Origin: Meconema thalassinum | Taxonomy: Eukaryota; Arthropoda; Insecta; Orthoptera; Tettigoniidae | Direction: 5' to 3' | Length of the DNA stretch: 64,000 bases | Assembly (NCBI GenBank): GCA_946902985.2 | Contig: OX336399.1 | Span: forward strand, 164,406,911-164,470,910 | In this document: one piece after another, positions 9,181 through 21,518 of the stretch | Numbering within the stretch: the stretch's first letter is position 1 | Layout: each line of letters starts with the position of its first letter | Notes under the pieces: generated by a model | Database searches by the model: none | What the model was told of the DNA's origin: nothing | The model's input: the letters and a program-made list of their open reading frames with translations, nothing else | Program-made: the position numbers and the translations under genes

Positions 9181-10065
9181 TATATAGAGAATAAATGTGT
9201 GCATTTCATCTCTTGTTTGTTTCCTTACCCATTCTTCTTTGCATTGCAATAAAATTTGTGGTTTAGGGCTACGGGGAGGGGTGGATGGCAGCCGGCATGC
9301 TAGGGAAAAAGTGAGGTTATGGCAATGTAGTGTGTGCATTTGGACGATTTTCTTTATATTCATCGAATATCCCAACTATTCTGTAGAGTATGAGAGCATT
9401 TTTTAATTAGCCTAGAGGTGAATTAAACTCTAGAACGGCATAACTGTGTCTTTCGTGACAAATCCATTGCCAACATTGATATATATCAAAATGTATTCTT
9501 TTCCTATCTGGACGTATATTTCAGCACCTAGCGAAAGGCGCAGTTATGTTTGAGTTATATTCATCAATAATCAATAACTCGTCGCAGAACATACTGTTCA
9601 TTTACGTGTAATAAAGGCTACATTCATATGGCTTTTTACTTTTTATGTTGCCAGACTTGGCAGTACAATCCATAGCCTCAGGCGGTGTTCTCTCTCGAAA
9701 ATTCTATAACCAAAAGTGACGAATCTCTTATACTTACATGATCCTTGCTCCAAGCAGTGCATTCTTGAGGCGCGTGCATGTGCGTCTGTGAGTTTTAAAA
9801 CATGGATCAGTGTAGTGATTTAATAGTGTATTAAAATCAAGACCATTTCCTTCGTTGTCCTATGAAGTTGTCATCTAAATATTGTACAGAGTGATAAACA
9901 TCAGTCACGTAAATTCCAGTCTGAGTGGTGTGAGCAGTATGAATGGTTAACAGCAAGTGTAACGACGGGCACGATGGATTGTTATATTTGTTTTGTGTTT
10001 GGTGGCGATAGTAAAGAATGGAGCGGAACTTGGATTGCGTGTATTAAACATTTTCATTGAAGAGC
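9181..10065. other. AT-rich sequence, nothing recognised
   Basis: Small open frames are present on both strands but show no recognisable domain. No repeat family was identified. Confidence 0.4.
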
Positions 10066-10330
10066 ACGAGGGAGGGAAGGAAGGAAGGAAGGAAGTAAGG
10101 AAGGAAGGCAGGAAGTAAGGAAGGAAGTAAGGAAGGAAGGAAGGAAGAAAGGAAGGAAGAAAGGAAGGAAGAAAGGAAAGAAGGAGGGAAGGAATGAGAG
10201 AAGGAGGGAAGGAAGGAAGGCAGGAAGAAAGGAAGGCAGGAAAGAAGGAGGAAAGAAGGGGGGAAGGAAGGAGGGAAGGAAGATGAATGAATGAATGAAT
10301 GAATAAATAAATAAATAAATAAATAAATAG
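10066..10330. repeat. (GGAA)n-(GAAT)n-(AAAT)n compound microsatellite
   Basis: A GGAA/GAAA-rich purine tract at 10066-10282 passes into about five GAAT and then about ten AAAT units. Antisense frames give proline/serine/leucine and phenylalanine-rich artefacts. Confidence 0.95.
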
Positions 10331-10342
10331 TAAAATCTCCAC

Positions 10343-11284
10343 TTAGTTTAAAACAAAGGCCCCGATTCTTGGATGTTACGGGTAAACTCGAGAACCACAG
10401 GATGGATTTTGATGCGGTTTTCACCAATCTGTAAAGGATATCTAGAGGATAATTACTGTGGAAAATAATTTATTTATGATCGAAGGAAGTCGAGCAGTAA
10501 CGATTTCAGTGGAAAAGTTGAAAAAAAACCAGGCGTCCGAGAGCTTTGTAAGCTTTTCTGGGCAAACCGTTAAAAATATCTGAATACTATGAGTGAAAGA
10601 ATTGTTCAGCATGAAAAGTTCTACAAAAAGTCCTCGAGAGCATATGTCTATCTTCAATACATCGCCCACTATAAGTGTTTTTACGTTTTAATTTCTTCCA
10701 ACCATGTCCATTCAACTACTGAGGCGACAGTTTACAAGCTACCTAAGGGCGAGTCTATCATCCCTGTTACAGCCTAGCTAGTGGGCGAACCTCTTGCCCC
10801 AGATACAGCCAGCAGCAAACCGTTGAGTCGTGTTGAGTTAAGACTTCTGAGAAGGGTGGTTGTGTTTGGAGTTTCCCTGGAAGTGCAACTTGGGTTTTCT
10901 TTATTTCGCCTGTGAAACACAGTCAAGTTAAGATTGGACGGAAGGGGGATTTGAGTTTCATTCACCTCGCCATTCCCTGGAAGTGCAACTCTCATTTCGC
11001 CTGTGAACTTTTCGTTCCTCAAAACTCACAGTCAAGTTAAGATTGGACGGAAGGGGAATTTGTGTTTCATGCACCTCGCCATTCTTAAATTAAATCTGAC
11101 TAGAATTTGCTGCACATGCATCTCCATGATAATATAATTAATAGTCCAGTCAGTGATTTTAACCCATCATGCCGAGACGTAAAACGGATAATGGTCGTTG
11201 TTCATTGACATTGAAAAAAAAAAAAACGCTTATCACGTAATGCATTCATAACTGTTCCCGGGCGAAGCCGGGTCGGGTTGCTAG
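10343..11284 (+). mobile_element. Non-autonomous Helitron, 3' end clear
   Basis: The 3' end has the hairpin CCCGGGCGAAGCCGGG (11257-11272), then TCGGGTTG and CTAG (11281-11284) followed by T, as expected for Helitron insertion between A and T. The interior near 10385-10440 shares the GATTTTGATGCGGTTTTCAC block with 22995-23045. The 5' TC end was not located, so the start is approximate. No coding capacity. Confidence 0.7.
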
Positions 11285-11295
11285 TAAATAAAAAA

Positions 11296-12057
11296 AGTGA
11301 CTGTCAGTCTGAAATACTAGTCTTTGTATAATTTTAAATGCTACAAATGCTGAAAAATGCTAGAAAGGTTGGAGGCTTCTCGCTTCGCTCGAAGCCAAAG
11401 ACTCTTGACAGGTTAGGAAATGATCTGCATAATATTTATCTTGCTTATCTTGTTTCAAATTACTCGCGAACGGCAAGTGCAAACCAAGGGCAAAGGAAGG
11501 TCAAGCGCGCGGGATGCCGTCACGCTCACCAGAGCGCGCGGGGACGCGCCCCTTCCATCCAGTCTAAAAACACTTACAGTGGAAGATGTATTGAAGATAG
11601 AGATATGCTCTCGCGGACTTTTTTTGTAGAACTTTTAATGCTGACCAATTCTTACGCTCATAGTATATTGATATTTTTAACGGTTTGCCCAGCGTAAGCT
11701 TAAGAAACGCATGGACGCCAAGTTTGTTTTCGACTTTTTCACTGAAATCGTTACTGCTTGGCTTCCTTTGATCATACATAAATTATTTTCCACAGAACCT
11801 TTCCTCGAGATATCCTTTACAGAATGGTGAAACCCGCATCAAAATCCATCCAGTGGTTCTCGAGATTACCCGTGACATCCAAAAATCGGGGATTTTTGTC
11901 TTATACTAACGAAGTAGAGATTGTCGGGGTACACATGCTCCAAGCGGTACTATGACGTCACACACCTCAGTGCATCTGGGTACATTTCGTCCCGTCACCG
12001 TAACGTAACGCCAGACCCCAGCGTAACGACGAAGTCGACAAGATCATTTAAAATGAT
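11296..12057 (+). mobile_element. Dispersed element family F, copy 1
   Basis: Starts GTGACTGTCAGTCTGAAATA and ends GACAAGATCATTTAAAATGA. The same termini and interior occur at 40491-41182, and the same termini at 32231-32980. The interior carries the Helitron-related block in reverse orientation (about 11740-11915). It sits within or next to Helitron sequence, whose 3' end follows at 12058-12123. No coding capacity. Confidence 0.7.
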
Positions 12058-12123
12058 AAAAAAAGCGCTTATCACGTAATGCATTCATCACTGTTCCCGG
12101 GCGAAGCGGGGTCGGGTTGCTAG
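12058..12123 (+). mobile_element. Second Helitron 3' terminus
   Basis: GCGCTTATCACGTAATGCAT and the hairpin CCCGGGCGAAGCGGGG lead to CTAG at 12120-12123 followed by T. It is nearly identical to 11227-11284, giving two Helitron tails in the same orientation 839 bp apart. Confidence 0.75.
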
Positions 12124-12652
12124 TAGATAAATAAATGGAATACTGAGCCTGAGTTACTTTCTCTGGACACGACACCACTCCCTGCTATAACGGGCGCACG
12201 TCTGGCGCCTCACCTCTTCTCGGTCCGCTGCTTGACGACACCTCGTGCTTCCAGTGACGTACTGTCTGTCTGTCACCTTTGCTGTAGGAAGTAGTCTTGG
12301 GGGTGTGATGGCCAAACGGTCCCACCAAGCATGTGCGACTTTCGAGGTGAAATGTCATCCCGTACTTCGAACTCCACATCGCGTCGTTGCTTCGCATGTG
12401 ATCGTGAAATTAATGCTCACGTAAAACAACAAACTTCCTTTTTATACTGCTCCGATGACACTGGAAGTAGTTCGCAGATTATTCCACTCAACGCACGTTA
12501 TCCGCAAATTTTTGAGTTCTCACGATTTACTATCCATAAACTAATGCAAAACAGGATGCCAACCAAAACAAACGAACAGATTTCACTGACAATTCCCTAA
12601 TTTTTCCAAGATAAATCAGAAAATTCCCTGAGTAACAGTAGTGGCCATAATA
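12124..12652. other. Unassigned sequence
   Basis: A frame at 12331-12600 (89 codons) is open but shows no domain I recognise. It contains an AATTCCCTGAG/TTTTCCA repeat fragment near 12590-12635 that recurs near 22025-22090. Confidence 0.4.
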
Positions 12653-13330
12653 TCTCTATACATAAAAATGAAAGTTTGTCTGTTTTTTTTCTGAATTTCC
12701 ACGGAAATTTGCGTTATTTACGCGTTTTTGACTGTTTTATGACGGATGCGCGCGAAAATTAAATGTCTGTCTGTCTGTCTGTTTTCTTGTCTGTCTGTCT
12801 GAGGACAATTTTGTTCCCTTATAACTCGAGAACGGCTGGGTGGATCAACGTAAAATTTGGTACAGATATCCTTCAGAGGCACGACACTAATCATTGATGT
12901 AACTCTTCTCTGTACCTCTCATAAAAGGGGGCCTACCCCTTTAAAATACTTGCTGAAATAGGCGTAGAAGGGCGAGACAAAGTTCATTTTCAGCCCCTCA
13001 AGGTGAGAAACGAAACTCGGGGGCCCCGCGGGGCCCCCGAAAACCACATTTTAAGGCCCTAAAATCAACAGTATTTGAGATATTCCCAGAAAATTAATTT
13101 CATTTAATACAATAATGAAAGAAAGCAAGCCGGTAACAATGGCAACAGAATCTCACAGGTCCATCTATTTCATTAAGACGCAATACAATTCCATTTATTA
13201 CATTAGTGAGATAGTTTGCAAACGACTGTAAGGTTATAACGGAACCAAATTAAGCTGCAAAATTCATCAATACATATAATGCGCTTAAGGGGGTCAAGGG
13301 GTACTCTAGAATTTTTGTACGCGATTTACA
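12653..13330 (+). mobile_element. Helitron-family copy with 5' TC end
   Basis: Starts TCTCTATACATAAAAATGAA directly after an A, the typical Helitron 5' TC with TATA-rich leader. It continues through a TCTG-rich stretch and the GGCTGGGTGGATCAACGTAA block shared with 22585-23514. From about 12953 it matches the retroposed-looking copy at 19930-20334. A 22-bp perfect palindrome lies at 13018-13039. No standard hairpin plus CTAG was found at the 3' side; CTAG near 13312 is a weak candidate. Confidence 0.6.
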
Positions 13331-16300
13331 CGTGCTGGAGTGGTACTGTGCCCAACTCTAGGACCGGTGTTTCCAAGATTCAGACACCTAGATATCAAGG
13401 GAAAGGCTACAGCCGCTTTTGAAAGTTGAGATATTTGAATATCGCGCTCCATTACTTCTAGAATGGAATGGAAACTTTGTGCAGCCAAGAGCATGTTAAG
13501 TGACGTAGCGAGTAGTAGCAGAGGTCGAGACTATTTGTTGATTAAATAGTTAGCCATGGAGTAGAGACTTGAGACTTGGATCAGATTACTGGCACGGCCA
13601 AATGAAAGAGAATGCACTTAGTCTCAAGTGAATCGGACCAGAGACACCGGAGATATGAGGATTTCCAGATTTCAGCGTGATCCAGCGTGGACCCGGCCGT
13701 TTTGAATAAAAGCCGACCGGCCCAAGCATCATCAGCTCACTTCGAACCAAGCTCTTGCATGACAAGGTGCTGCTGCTACGTTGAGCCAAGGCACATGGTT
13801 GCCGGATCTACGCAGAAGATATCTTTAAATTGTGATAGTCACAAAAGTGCTGCGATACGTGTGGAACATAGTAAGTTTCCGGCAGAGGGAATCACTAAGG
13901 TGATTGTTATTTTTCTACTGACACTGGTGAAATACTTTATTTCTATATGGACAAATGCTAGACTTTGTCTAGAAAGTACTTTGTCACAGTCCAGTAATAA
14001 TAATTCAATACTTGGATATTTTAATCCAATTAGTCAGTTTCATAAATTGTAACTTGATAACCACTCCGATCTTTCAGTATATTGAAGGCCAGTCTATCAC
14101 GGTGTTGTTCATTAGCCGACAAAGGGAAACTAAAAGTTGCTTCGCGCATGATAGATGGTGATAAACCATGCCCAGGGAACGATCTTCAGAACAGCCGTTG
14201 ATTGATTTAGACTGTCAGTGTTTTCTTGTACTGAAAAGATTACCGTGAGTTATGTTACAACTGACGTATTTGAGAATAGATCATTTGGATCTGACCCCAT
14301 TTAAGCGAACTGCTGTGGATTTAATTGAAGTCAATATTAAAATGGATCAGCAGTTACTTCAAACTTCAAGAAATATTTCCACTGTGTCGTGTTAGACAGA
14401 TTGTGGGTATATAATGGCGGCCGATACAAGGATTAGACGTGCGTGTCCAATAGGGCATGTATCTGGATAAATCTGGTACAGACCAGGTTCACTACGCTTC
14501 AAGACCAATGAGAAATGTAAGCCACATTTGACTTTTATATTATGCCTAGCTAATTGGAACAAACTCATTTTCTGCAGATGACCAACACATTTGTTTTTCT
14601 TCGTATTTAAATCTTGCAATGATTTACGCAAGACATATTAGAGTTATTCTGAGTATTTTCAGCACTCAGAACTGTTTAGGATCGATGACCGAGCATAACG
14701 AGCATTTGTTTGAATGTTTCATATTTTTTTGATAATCACGGTAATCAGCCGAGGTAACTGTAAAAGTTAATGATTATTTTTGTTGAGAAATGGATATTTT
14801 ATCCATATTCGAAGAATCGAACATGTGGATTCTCACATAATGAAATAATAATTAAACACATTTACAATAATATAACTAATAATAATAATAATAATCCACT
14901 AATAATAATAATAATCCACTAATAATAATAATAATAATAATGATTTTCATAACTTTCCTAAATAATTCTTGGATCTTATATTTTCTAATAATCACATTCA
15001 TTGAGAGAGAGCTTATGAAGTAGTTTAATCATTTCTAGTTTGGAACAGGTGATTTTCCGAAGGATAGTGGTTAGCGCAAGCCCGCATTCAACCAACATTA
15101 CAGTTCTGGTTGAACAGTTAATATTTGCAATGAGCAAAGTATATTTTTCAGATAACACGGAGAGGCATGAAACGGGAAGCAAATGATATTTGTATCAATT
15201 AGGATATTTTTGTATTTATATAAAATCATGACGTAGATACACATTCGAAAGTGAAATAGAGAGTATCATAAGTGTGGTAACTTCACGATTTGAACTGAAT
15301 GGTAAAATAAAATAAACTTGTAAGTTTATAAATCTTCCAGTGTTGATAATAAGCAGAGGCTTGATTTATTGTATAAATTTTGGGAAGAAAATTTATGTGT
15401 GTGGAGTACTTGAAATGCCATTCCCAGGTGCGCATGTTTAAGTCGCAGGACTTTTATTTGAGCATCAATGAAACAGCAGGTTCGATGACTCAGTGTTAGA
15501 GAAGGAGTATTGGAACTACACATTGCGTCGTATGAATGACCCAAAGGTTATTTCTTAAAAACCATCAGTTCTTATTTCAACCTTGTTTACGGATTCCATT
15601 AAGACTTTGTTTTGCTAGAACCCGGATTTGTCATGATAGTATTTTATTCTTCTTCAGAGGAAGATCTTTGTCGTTGTTGTTGGAATATTGTGTTCTTATA
15701 AAAATAATAGAATGGGCCACTGCCAATTAAAAATAATTCTATAACCACGAATAATTTGAAGGATGTTTTCAATCCTAGTGTCATGAACTAAATGAATTTA
15801 TTATGAAGCTACAATTCTTATTTCCGCATTCTGTTCAAGAATTGCAAGTTGTGAAAGTTACTAAAATGGCCACAAATATAAATATTTTTCTTAATAATGA
15901 TTCCAAGTGGAAAATCGAATAGTTGAATGGTTCAACAATTTATTGATCAAGTTGATGATTCAGAAATCATATATTTTGTTAGGAACTTGAAGTTCATAAT
16001 CGAGTCACACTTCTCGAAACGTTTAATGTCAGAAGAACAATTAATTTTGTTGTGCTTCGCACAGTTCTTCGATGCTATGCTCAAGGGTCAGATACTTTTC
16101 AGATGTTGTTATTAATATGTGTACATAATTTGTGTTGATTCAGAGATAATAATATTTTTTGACAATATTTTTTGAAACTGGAAAAATAAGTGAAAGTTAA
16201 AAATTCTATGAACAATTATTCTACGAGTGTTAATATTATGTAAAAATTCAACCAGTGAACTACAGTATTTCCAGTATAGACAATTAAATTTGAACTGGAT

Positions 16301-16608
16301 TTAATCATAAATAATGGATATAATTTTGGAACACAGTCTACAGGACTGATAATCAGACTTGTGTCTCCAAAGATAATTGTCCAATGTGTTGGAACATTTC
16401 TGTACATTGTGTAAATAGTAATGTGGGTCGCCACACATGAATGATGCTGCTTTGAGCATTTTATTTTGCAGTCAATTTTAAATTCAGAATAAAATGAGAT
16501 AATTTTACATGATGTGTTATGCCCAGTTGAATCTCCTTCTATCCTTATTGTTGCATTGAGCCAAAAATCAGTAAAGCATTTTTTTCATTTGATGTCGTTT
16601 TTGCGATT
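13331..16608. other. Long non-coding stretch, possible retroelement LTR
   Basis: No gene was recognised over about 3.3 kb. (AAT)n tracts occur at about 14875-14940. A promoter-like segment lies near 13705-13760: AATAAAA followed about 25 bp later by TCATCAGCTCAC, and frames there are short. Because a primer-binding-site-like TGGCGCCC follows at 16623 and gag starts at 17221, part of this stretch may be a long LTR beginning TGTTAAGTG near 13493. No second LTR copy is in the window, so this is only an inference. Confidence 0.3.
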
Positions 16609-16711
16609 AGCTTTAACCCATCTGGCGCCCCGGGATATTTTGACTCTCGTGCTGACTGATTCTTGGTAAAATGCATATGTGGTCGTGCAGACTCCGGTCT
16701 AAACGGGCACA
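16609..16711 (+). repeat. Direct repeat flanking gag-pro, left copy
   Basis: About 100 bp, beginning AGCTTTAACCCATC and carrying TGGCGCCC at 16623-16630. It recurs almost identically at 19729-19830, just after the protease frame. TGGCGCCC resembles the start of a tRNA-Lys-type primer-binding site in Gypsy-like elements. Confidence 0.8.
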
Positions 16712-17220
16712 TTAAATAAGATAGAGAGAGAAATGGCTTCGAACGTGGGGCTCGAGTTAGACACGGTCAATCGCATGCCGATTTAAATTGTGATAATTTT
16801 TATATAGATATTTTGGGAATTGAGAGATGTCTGGTTTGGATGAATAAATTAGTAGGAAACCCAATTAGTGGGGACAATTAAAAAAAATAACTGGGTTAAT
16901 GATTAGAATGGGTTTGATTATTTTTGATAATGGCTTAACCATTAGGGTGTCAAGTAAATTCAGTAGTAAACGTTCGATGACTGGACATACGCATTATTAG
17001 AATCCAGGTGGAAGATATTTGAGAACTTGCATATTTTTCTTGTGATATTGTGGTAAATGTAATTCGTAAAAGTAGAGATTTTTTTTTCCAACACGTCGAC
17101 ATTAGGACAAATCTAATTTTATTAGAGTGTTCCAATTAGCTATTCATATTTCTTGTTCTAATTATAATCTTGTGTCTGCCAACATGTATACCCCTTAGTT
17201 TTGAATAATAATTGAAAATT

Positions 17221-19241
17221 ATGGAAGAGATGATGAGGATGATGAGGAGTTTGGAAGAGAGTTCCAAAGAAGCTGGAATGCGTGTAGCAGCCATTATGAA
17301 AGAAAATACAGAGGCTTTGGAAAAGAAACTTAAAGAAAATTCTTGATTCTTTAGAAGATAAACTTAAAGAAAATTCTGATTCTTTAAAAGATAACTTGAA
17401 AGAAAGTTTAGATGATAAACTCAAGGAAAATTCCGATTTGTTAGAAAGCAGGTTAAAAGATAACTTGAAAGAAAATTTAAATTGTAAATTTAATTCTATG
17501 GAAAATAAATTTAAAGAGAATTCCGAAATCTTGAAAATGTCACTTGAGAGTAAAATGACTAAATTATGCGAAAAAACACATGAGCTCGAAACTTCATTAG
17601 CCACTAACGCAAGTTTAATGGACGATAAATTTCGCGATGTCGATCTAAGATCCCAAAGCTTAGCTGATAGGATAGAACATGGTCTTAGGAAAGTTGGTGA
17701 AGACATGATCAACCTAGAAATCAGAGTGAAGAAAGAGAGCAATGAGATGGCAACTCTAGTTGTTCAACGTTTGACAGAACAATTCAAAGAACTCATAGTG
17801 GGAGAAATAAGAGAAGGTGTGATTAAGGAATTACAAACTGAAATTAAAACCACAGTTATCGATGAGATTAAAGACACACTCAAGCTGGAGAACCAAGAGG
17901 GAGTCAAGGAAATTAGGGAATCTTTGTCATCCCATATTCAAGTAATTTCCAAAGATATTCAAGCAACTCAGAAGGACATATCAGATGTGACAGGGTCGTT
18001 GAAAAGTCACGAGGCTGTTATGAACCAGATATCCACTGATGTCAAGGAGAACTGTAAGGAAACCGAAGAAATTAGAAAAATGGCAGAAGAAAACCATAAG
18101 GAAATTGAGGCTATGAAAACCCAAATCAAGGACGAGAAACAGTCTGACCATCTGTTGAAAATGCCAAGTATAAAGGGAGAAGAACAGATACAGATAAACC
18201 TAGGAGCAGCTAGAGAAACTGATAGTCAAAGACAGGATGAGGTCAGGACAGTATTTCAATCCAACCCCATAACTGTATTCAAGAATGTATAGGATAAGCC
18301 TTCTAAATTTTCAGGGCGAGATTCTGTGACACCCGTAGAATTCTTGAGAGAAGCAGGTGATTACCTAAAAGATTCCAAAATCCCTAAGGAAAGACAGATC
18401 CGAGTGATAGGGAAATTTTTGGAAGGTCCCGCACTTCTTTGGTTTAGAGCTTTTAGGTCCACTCTCACCAATTTTGAGGAGTTTTCCCGTGGGTTATTAA
18501 AAAGTTTTGGTCCCTGGAAACCCAACAGCAAGTCAGAGCAGAAATATATTCAAAGAGATTCTCGACGTCACAACTACTCGATACTCTACGTACTTTTCTG
18601 GACAGCTTTCTAAACTACAACATTTAGATCCGCCGATGCCAGATAATGAATTAATTACCGCATTAATACATCAGTTTCCAGCAGACGTCCAAAGAACTTT
18701 GATCGCTGCTGACATTTATAATATGGAGCAATTTGACGAGGTATTGCAGAAACTTGATCACACGAACGCTCAATTCTTCCATCAGAAGGGAGGAAAGAAT
18801 AACAACGCTGTGTACGCTGTTATGGCCGACAGTTATTCCCAAACACCTCGAGAGATTCGAGAGGGGCGAGAAGAGAAAACGCCGAGGGAAGAGCCCGATA
18901 AAAGAGGATGGAATCAGAACAATAACAGATACAGTTACAAGCCTTATGCGAGACCGGATGGTGGATATCGATATAATACTCGATGGAGAAGGCCAAGGGA
19001 TAATCAAGGAAGGTACCAGGAAAGAAAGTACTATGGTAGAAAAAATAATTACAATAACAGAGGGAATGTGAACACTCGTCAGTCCAATGAAGAGTTCAAT
19101 AAGGAGACGAGGAAGAACTTGGAAGAAAGACACCAAGAAAACTTACAGTTCTTGGAACAGAAGCCCAATGAACCAGGTCCATCGGGAACACAACAATCCC
19201 GGGGGAATGGAAAAGAAAAAAAAACGTTCAATTCACAGTAG
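17221..19241 (+). pseudogene. Gypsy-like gag with long N-terminal coiled coil
   Basis: ATG at 17221 opens a Lys/Glu-rich heptad-like protein. A frameshift near 17340 moves it to the frame 17396-18292 (298 codons, almost all coiled-coil character). A single TAG at 18290-18292 interrupts it. The same frame continues with a retrotransposon gag core (TPVEFLREAGDYL near 18326, then FLEGPALLWFRAF). A second frameshift near 18520 leads to 18507-19241, ending in an Arg/Gly/Asn/Tyr-rich basic tail without a CCHC zinc knuckle. Gag forms the particle that packages element RNA. Three breaks make this copy non-functional as written. The protease frame follows. Confidence 0.8.
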
Positions 19242-19350
19242 AAGATAGAATTTTAAACACTTTCACTTCCAGGATTATTAAATGGCAAGCAGAGGATGAT
19301 GACTTAATTCAACATAATGACGAAGGGAAAGAAATGGTACAAGAATTAAA

Positions 19351-19779
19351 ATGCCAATCATATCATGCGAAGTATTCGGTATGCCTATCGATACTTTAAT
19401 TGATACTGGGGCTATGCTTTGTCTTGTGAGCGAGAAGCTTTATATTCTGTGGAAGCTCAAAGAGAATTTAGAGGAGATTCCAGTATCAGGAATTAAAATC
19501 CAAGGAATAATACCCAACAAAATATCTCTGTGTAAAACACAATTATACTTATGTGTTACTATTGGAGGACATGATTTCCGACATGTGTTTGTAGTAATGA
19601 AGGACATGGCTTTTGACATGATATTGGGAGCGGATTTCATTCAGAAATATCAAGCAGTGATAGACATGAAGTCAGAGACGATCAGATTCAAGAATACCGA
19701 AGAGATAAACTTCGAGGGAAAAGAAGAGAGCTTTAACCCATCTGGCGCCCCGGGATATTTTGACTCTCGTGCTGACTGA
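19351..19779 (+). pseudogene. Retroviral-type aspartic protease fragment
   Basis: A 142-codon frame starting MPIISCEVFG contains the catalytic LIDTGAMLCLVS (residues about 16-27; DTG is the active-site triad) and the conserved DMILGADFI (about 88-96) of retropepsins. It lies in a different frame from the gag tail. Retropepsins mature Gag and Pol by dimeric cleavage. The frame runs into the right 100-bp direct repeat and stops at 19777-19779; no reverse transcriptase, RNase H or integrase follows. The element is thus truncated after protease. The family call is confident; whether this unit was ever functional alone is unknown. Confidence 0.8.
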
Positions 19780-19830
19780 TTCTTGGTAAAATGCATATGT
19801 GGTCGTGCGGACTCCGGTCTAAACGGCACA
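19729..19830 (+). repeat. Direct repeat flanking gag-pro, right copy
   Basis: Near-identical to 16609-16711, including TGGCGCCC at 19743-19750. It overlaps the last ~17 codons of the protease frame, which suggests that a junction, rather than native coding, supplies that C-terminus. Confidence 0.8.
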
Positions 19831-19851
19831 GTACGGAAGGTCTATTATATC

Positions 19852-19867
19852 CCTATCCCTATATTGT

Positions 19868-19914
<47 letters not shown>

Positions 19915-20334
19915 TATTATTATTATTATTATACTACGGCCTACAATGACGAGACAAAGCTTATTTTCAGCCCCTTGGTGTCAGAAGCAAAACTCGGGGC
20001 CCCTAAACAGCCGAAAAGGGTCCCCGAAAACTACATTTTAAGGCTCTAAAACCAAGAGTTTCTGAGTTATTCCCAGAAAACTGATTTCATTTAATAAACT
20101 AATGTAGGAATGCAAGCCAGTAACCATGACAACAGTGTCTCAAAAAGTTACATCCAACTTTCCATCTATTTCTGCAAGAAGTAATGCCACTCCATTTAAT
20201 AAATGTCTGTGAAAGTTTGCAAATGGCTATAAGGTTATCACGGAACCAACAAAAACTGTAAATTTCATCAATGCGCTTAAGGGGGTCAAGGGGTACCCTA
20301 GATTTTTTCACAAGACTTAAACATGCGATATGTC
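19852..20334 (-). mobile_element. Retroposed copy with ~20-bp target duplication
   Basis: Flanked by direct repeats GTACGGAAGGTCTATTATAT (19831-19850) and GTACAGAAGGTCTATTATAT (20335-20354), one mismatch. The left end carries an (AAT)n(ATT)n tract at about 19870-19930, consistent with a minus-strand 3' tail. The body 19930-20334 matches 12953-13330. No coding capacity. Confidence 0.75.
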
Positions 20335-20480
20335 GTACAGAAGGTCTATTATATCTTCAAACAGCAACATTATTTTCAAAATTTCCTGAATTGAAATAGT
20401 TTATTTTTTATTTTATTTTTTTGCTTTTAGGAATATGGGCAATTGGAGGCTAAAAAACCTGAATTTTCATGCACCACAAG

Positions 20481-20766
20481 CCTTTATAATTTATTAAAGG
20501 GGTCTTCCTCTGGATGCGCACTTGACACAACAGTGAGGGTCAGTTTTTATGTGACGTGTATTGCGTTTCGTCTACGAGGTTTTCAATTTTATTTTCACGT
20601 CAGGAGGTACACGTTAGGTATAAAGCCTTTATAATTTATTAAAGGGGTCTTCCTCTGGATGCGCACTTGACACAACAGTGAGGGTCAGTTTTTATGTGAC
20701 GTGTATTGCGTTTCGTCTACGAGGTTTTCAATTTAATTTTCACGTCAGGAGGTACACGTTAGGTAT
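20481..20766 (+). repeat. 155-bp tandem duplication
   Basis: CCTTTATAATTTATTAAAGG starts at 20481 and again at 20636. The following ~130 bp are nearly identical in both copies, including GTGAGGGTCAGTTTTTATGT and TACACGTTAGGTATA. Confidence 0.9.
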
Positions 20767-21460
20767 ATTAGTTTCAGAGCATTTTCAACTAATCATTTAT
20801 CTTTGTCGACAAACAGGTTCCAAGCCCCTAACCATTGCAACAGTAGCTCAATTGATTACATCCGGTTATTAATACCGAAGACCGTTCGAAGAATGGGTAC
20901 TTCTACTAGTAAATATATAAAACAGAGTTTGTGCTTAAAGAGCATTTCAATGAGTGCTAGAACAATAAAGGGTAGCATGGCAAAGTTGAAAAGAAAATAA
21001 TATATTTTTCTATATTTTGCCAATTTCTACATTTTTCATCCAGAAAAATAATTGTACTTGAGAGTATTTAAAGTAGCTCGTCAATAGTAATGCTCTCAAA
21101 AATCACACAGTTACACATTTATTTACAAATACACATGTAATGTGTGTGCTCTATCTTGCAAGAAATGATAGCTTTCTGATTTAACGTCAGTTCGAACATA
21201 CATCTACAACAATGTAATAGGAATAGGGTCTTGAGTTACCATGGTGTATTTATCTATGGATTGTTTTGTGTTCTTTGGTGGTGATGGAGCGCTAGAGTGG
21301 TGAGAACATGAACTTTTATATGAAGTGACAACTCTAGGAATAGCAAAGATGGTATGGACAAGAATGATAACAGAGAGTATGGACAAGGACAAAGAAATTC
21401 TTGGAGGTTATAGATGATATATGAAGTATCGAAACAAATTGTATAAACACATAATATATA

Positions 21461-21518
<58 letters not shown>

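Noticed and set aside
9947..10427. Pro/Ser/Leu-rich antisense ORFs
   Set aside because: Translations of the GGAA/GAAT/AAAT microsatellite.
13687..14052. 121-codon ORF
   Set aside because: No recognisable domain; overlaps a promoter-like, possibly LTR, region.
17158..17742. 194-codon antisense ORF
   Set aside because: Shadow of the coiled-coil gag on the plus strand.
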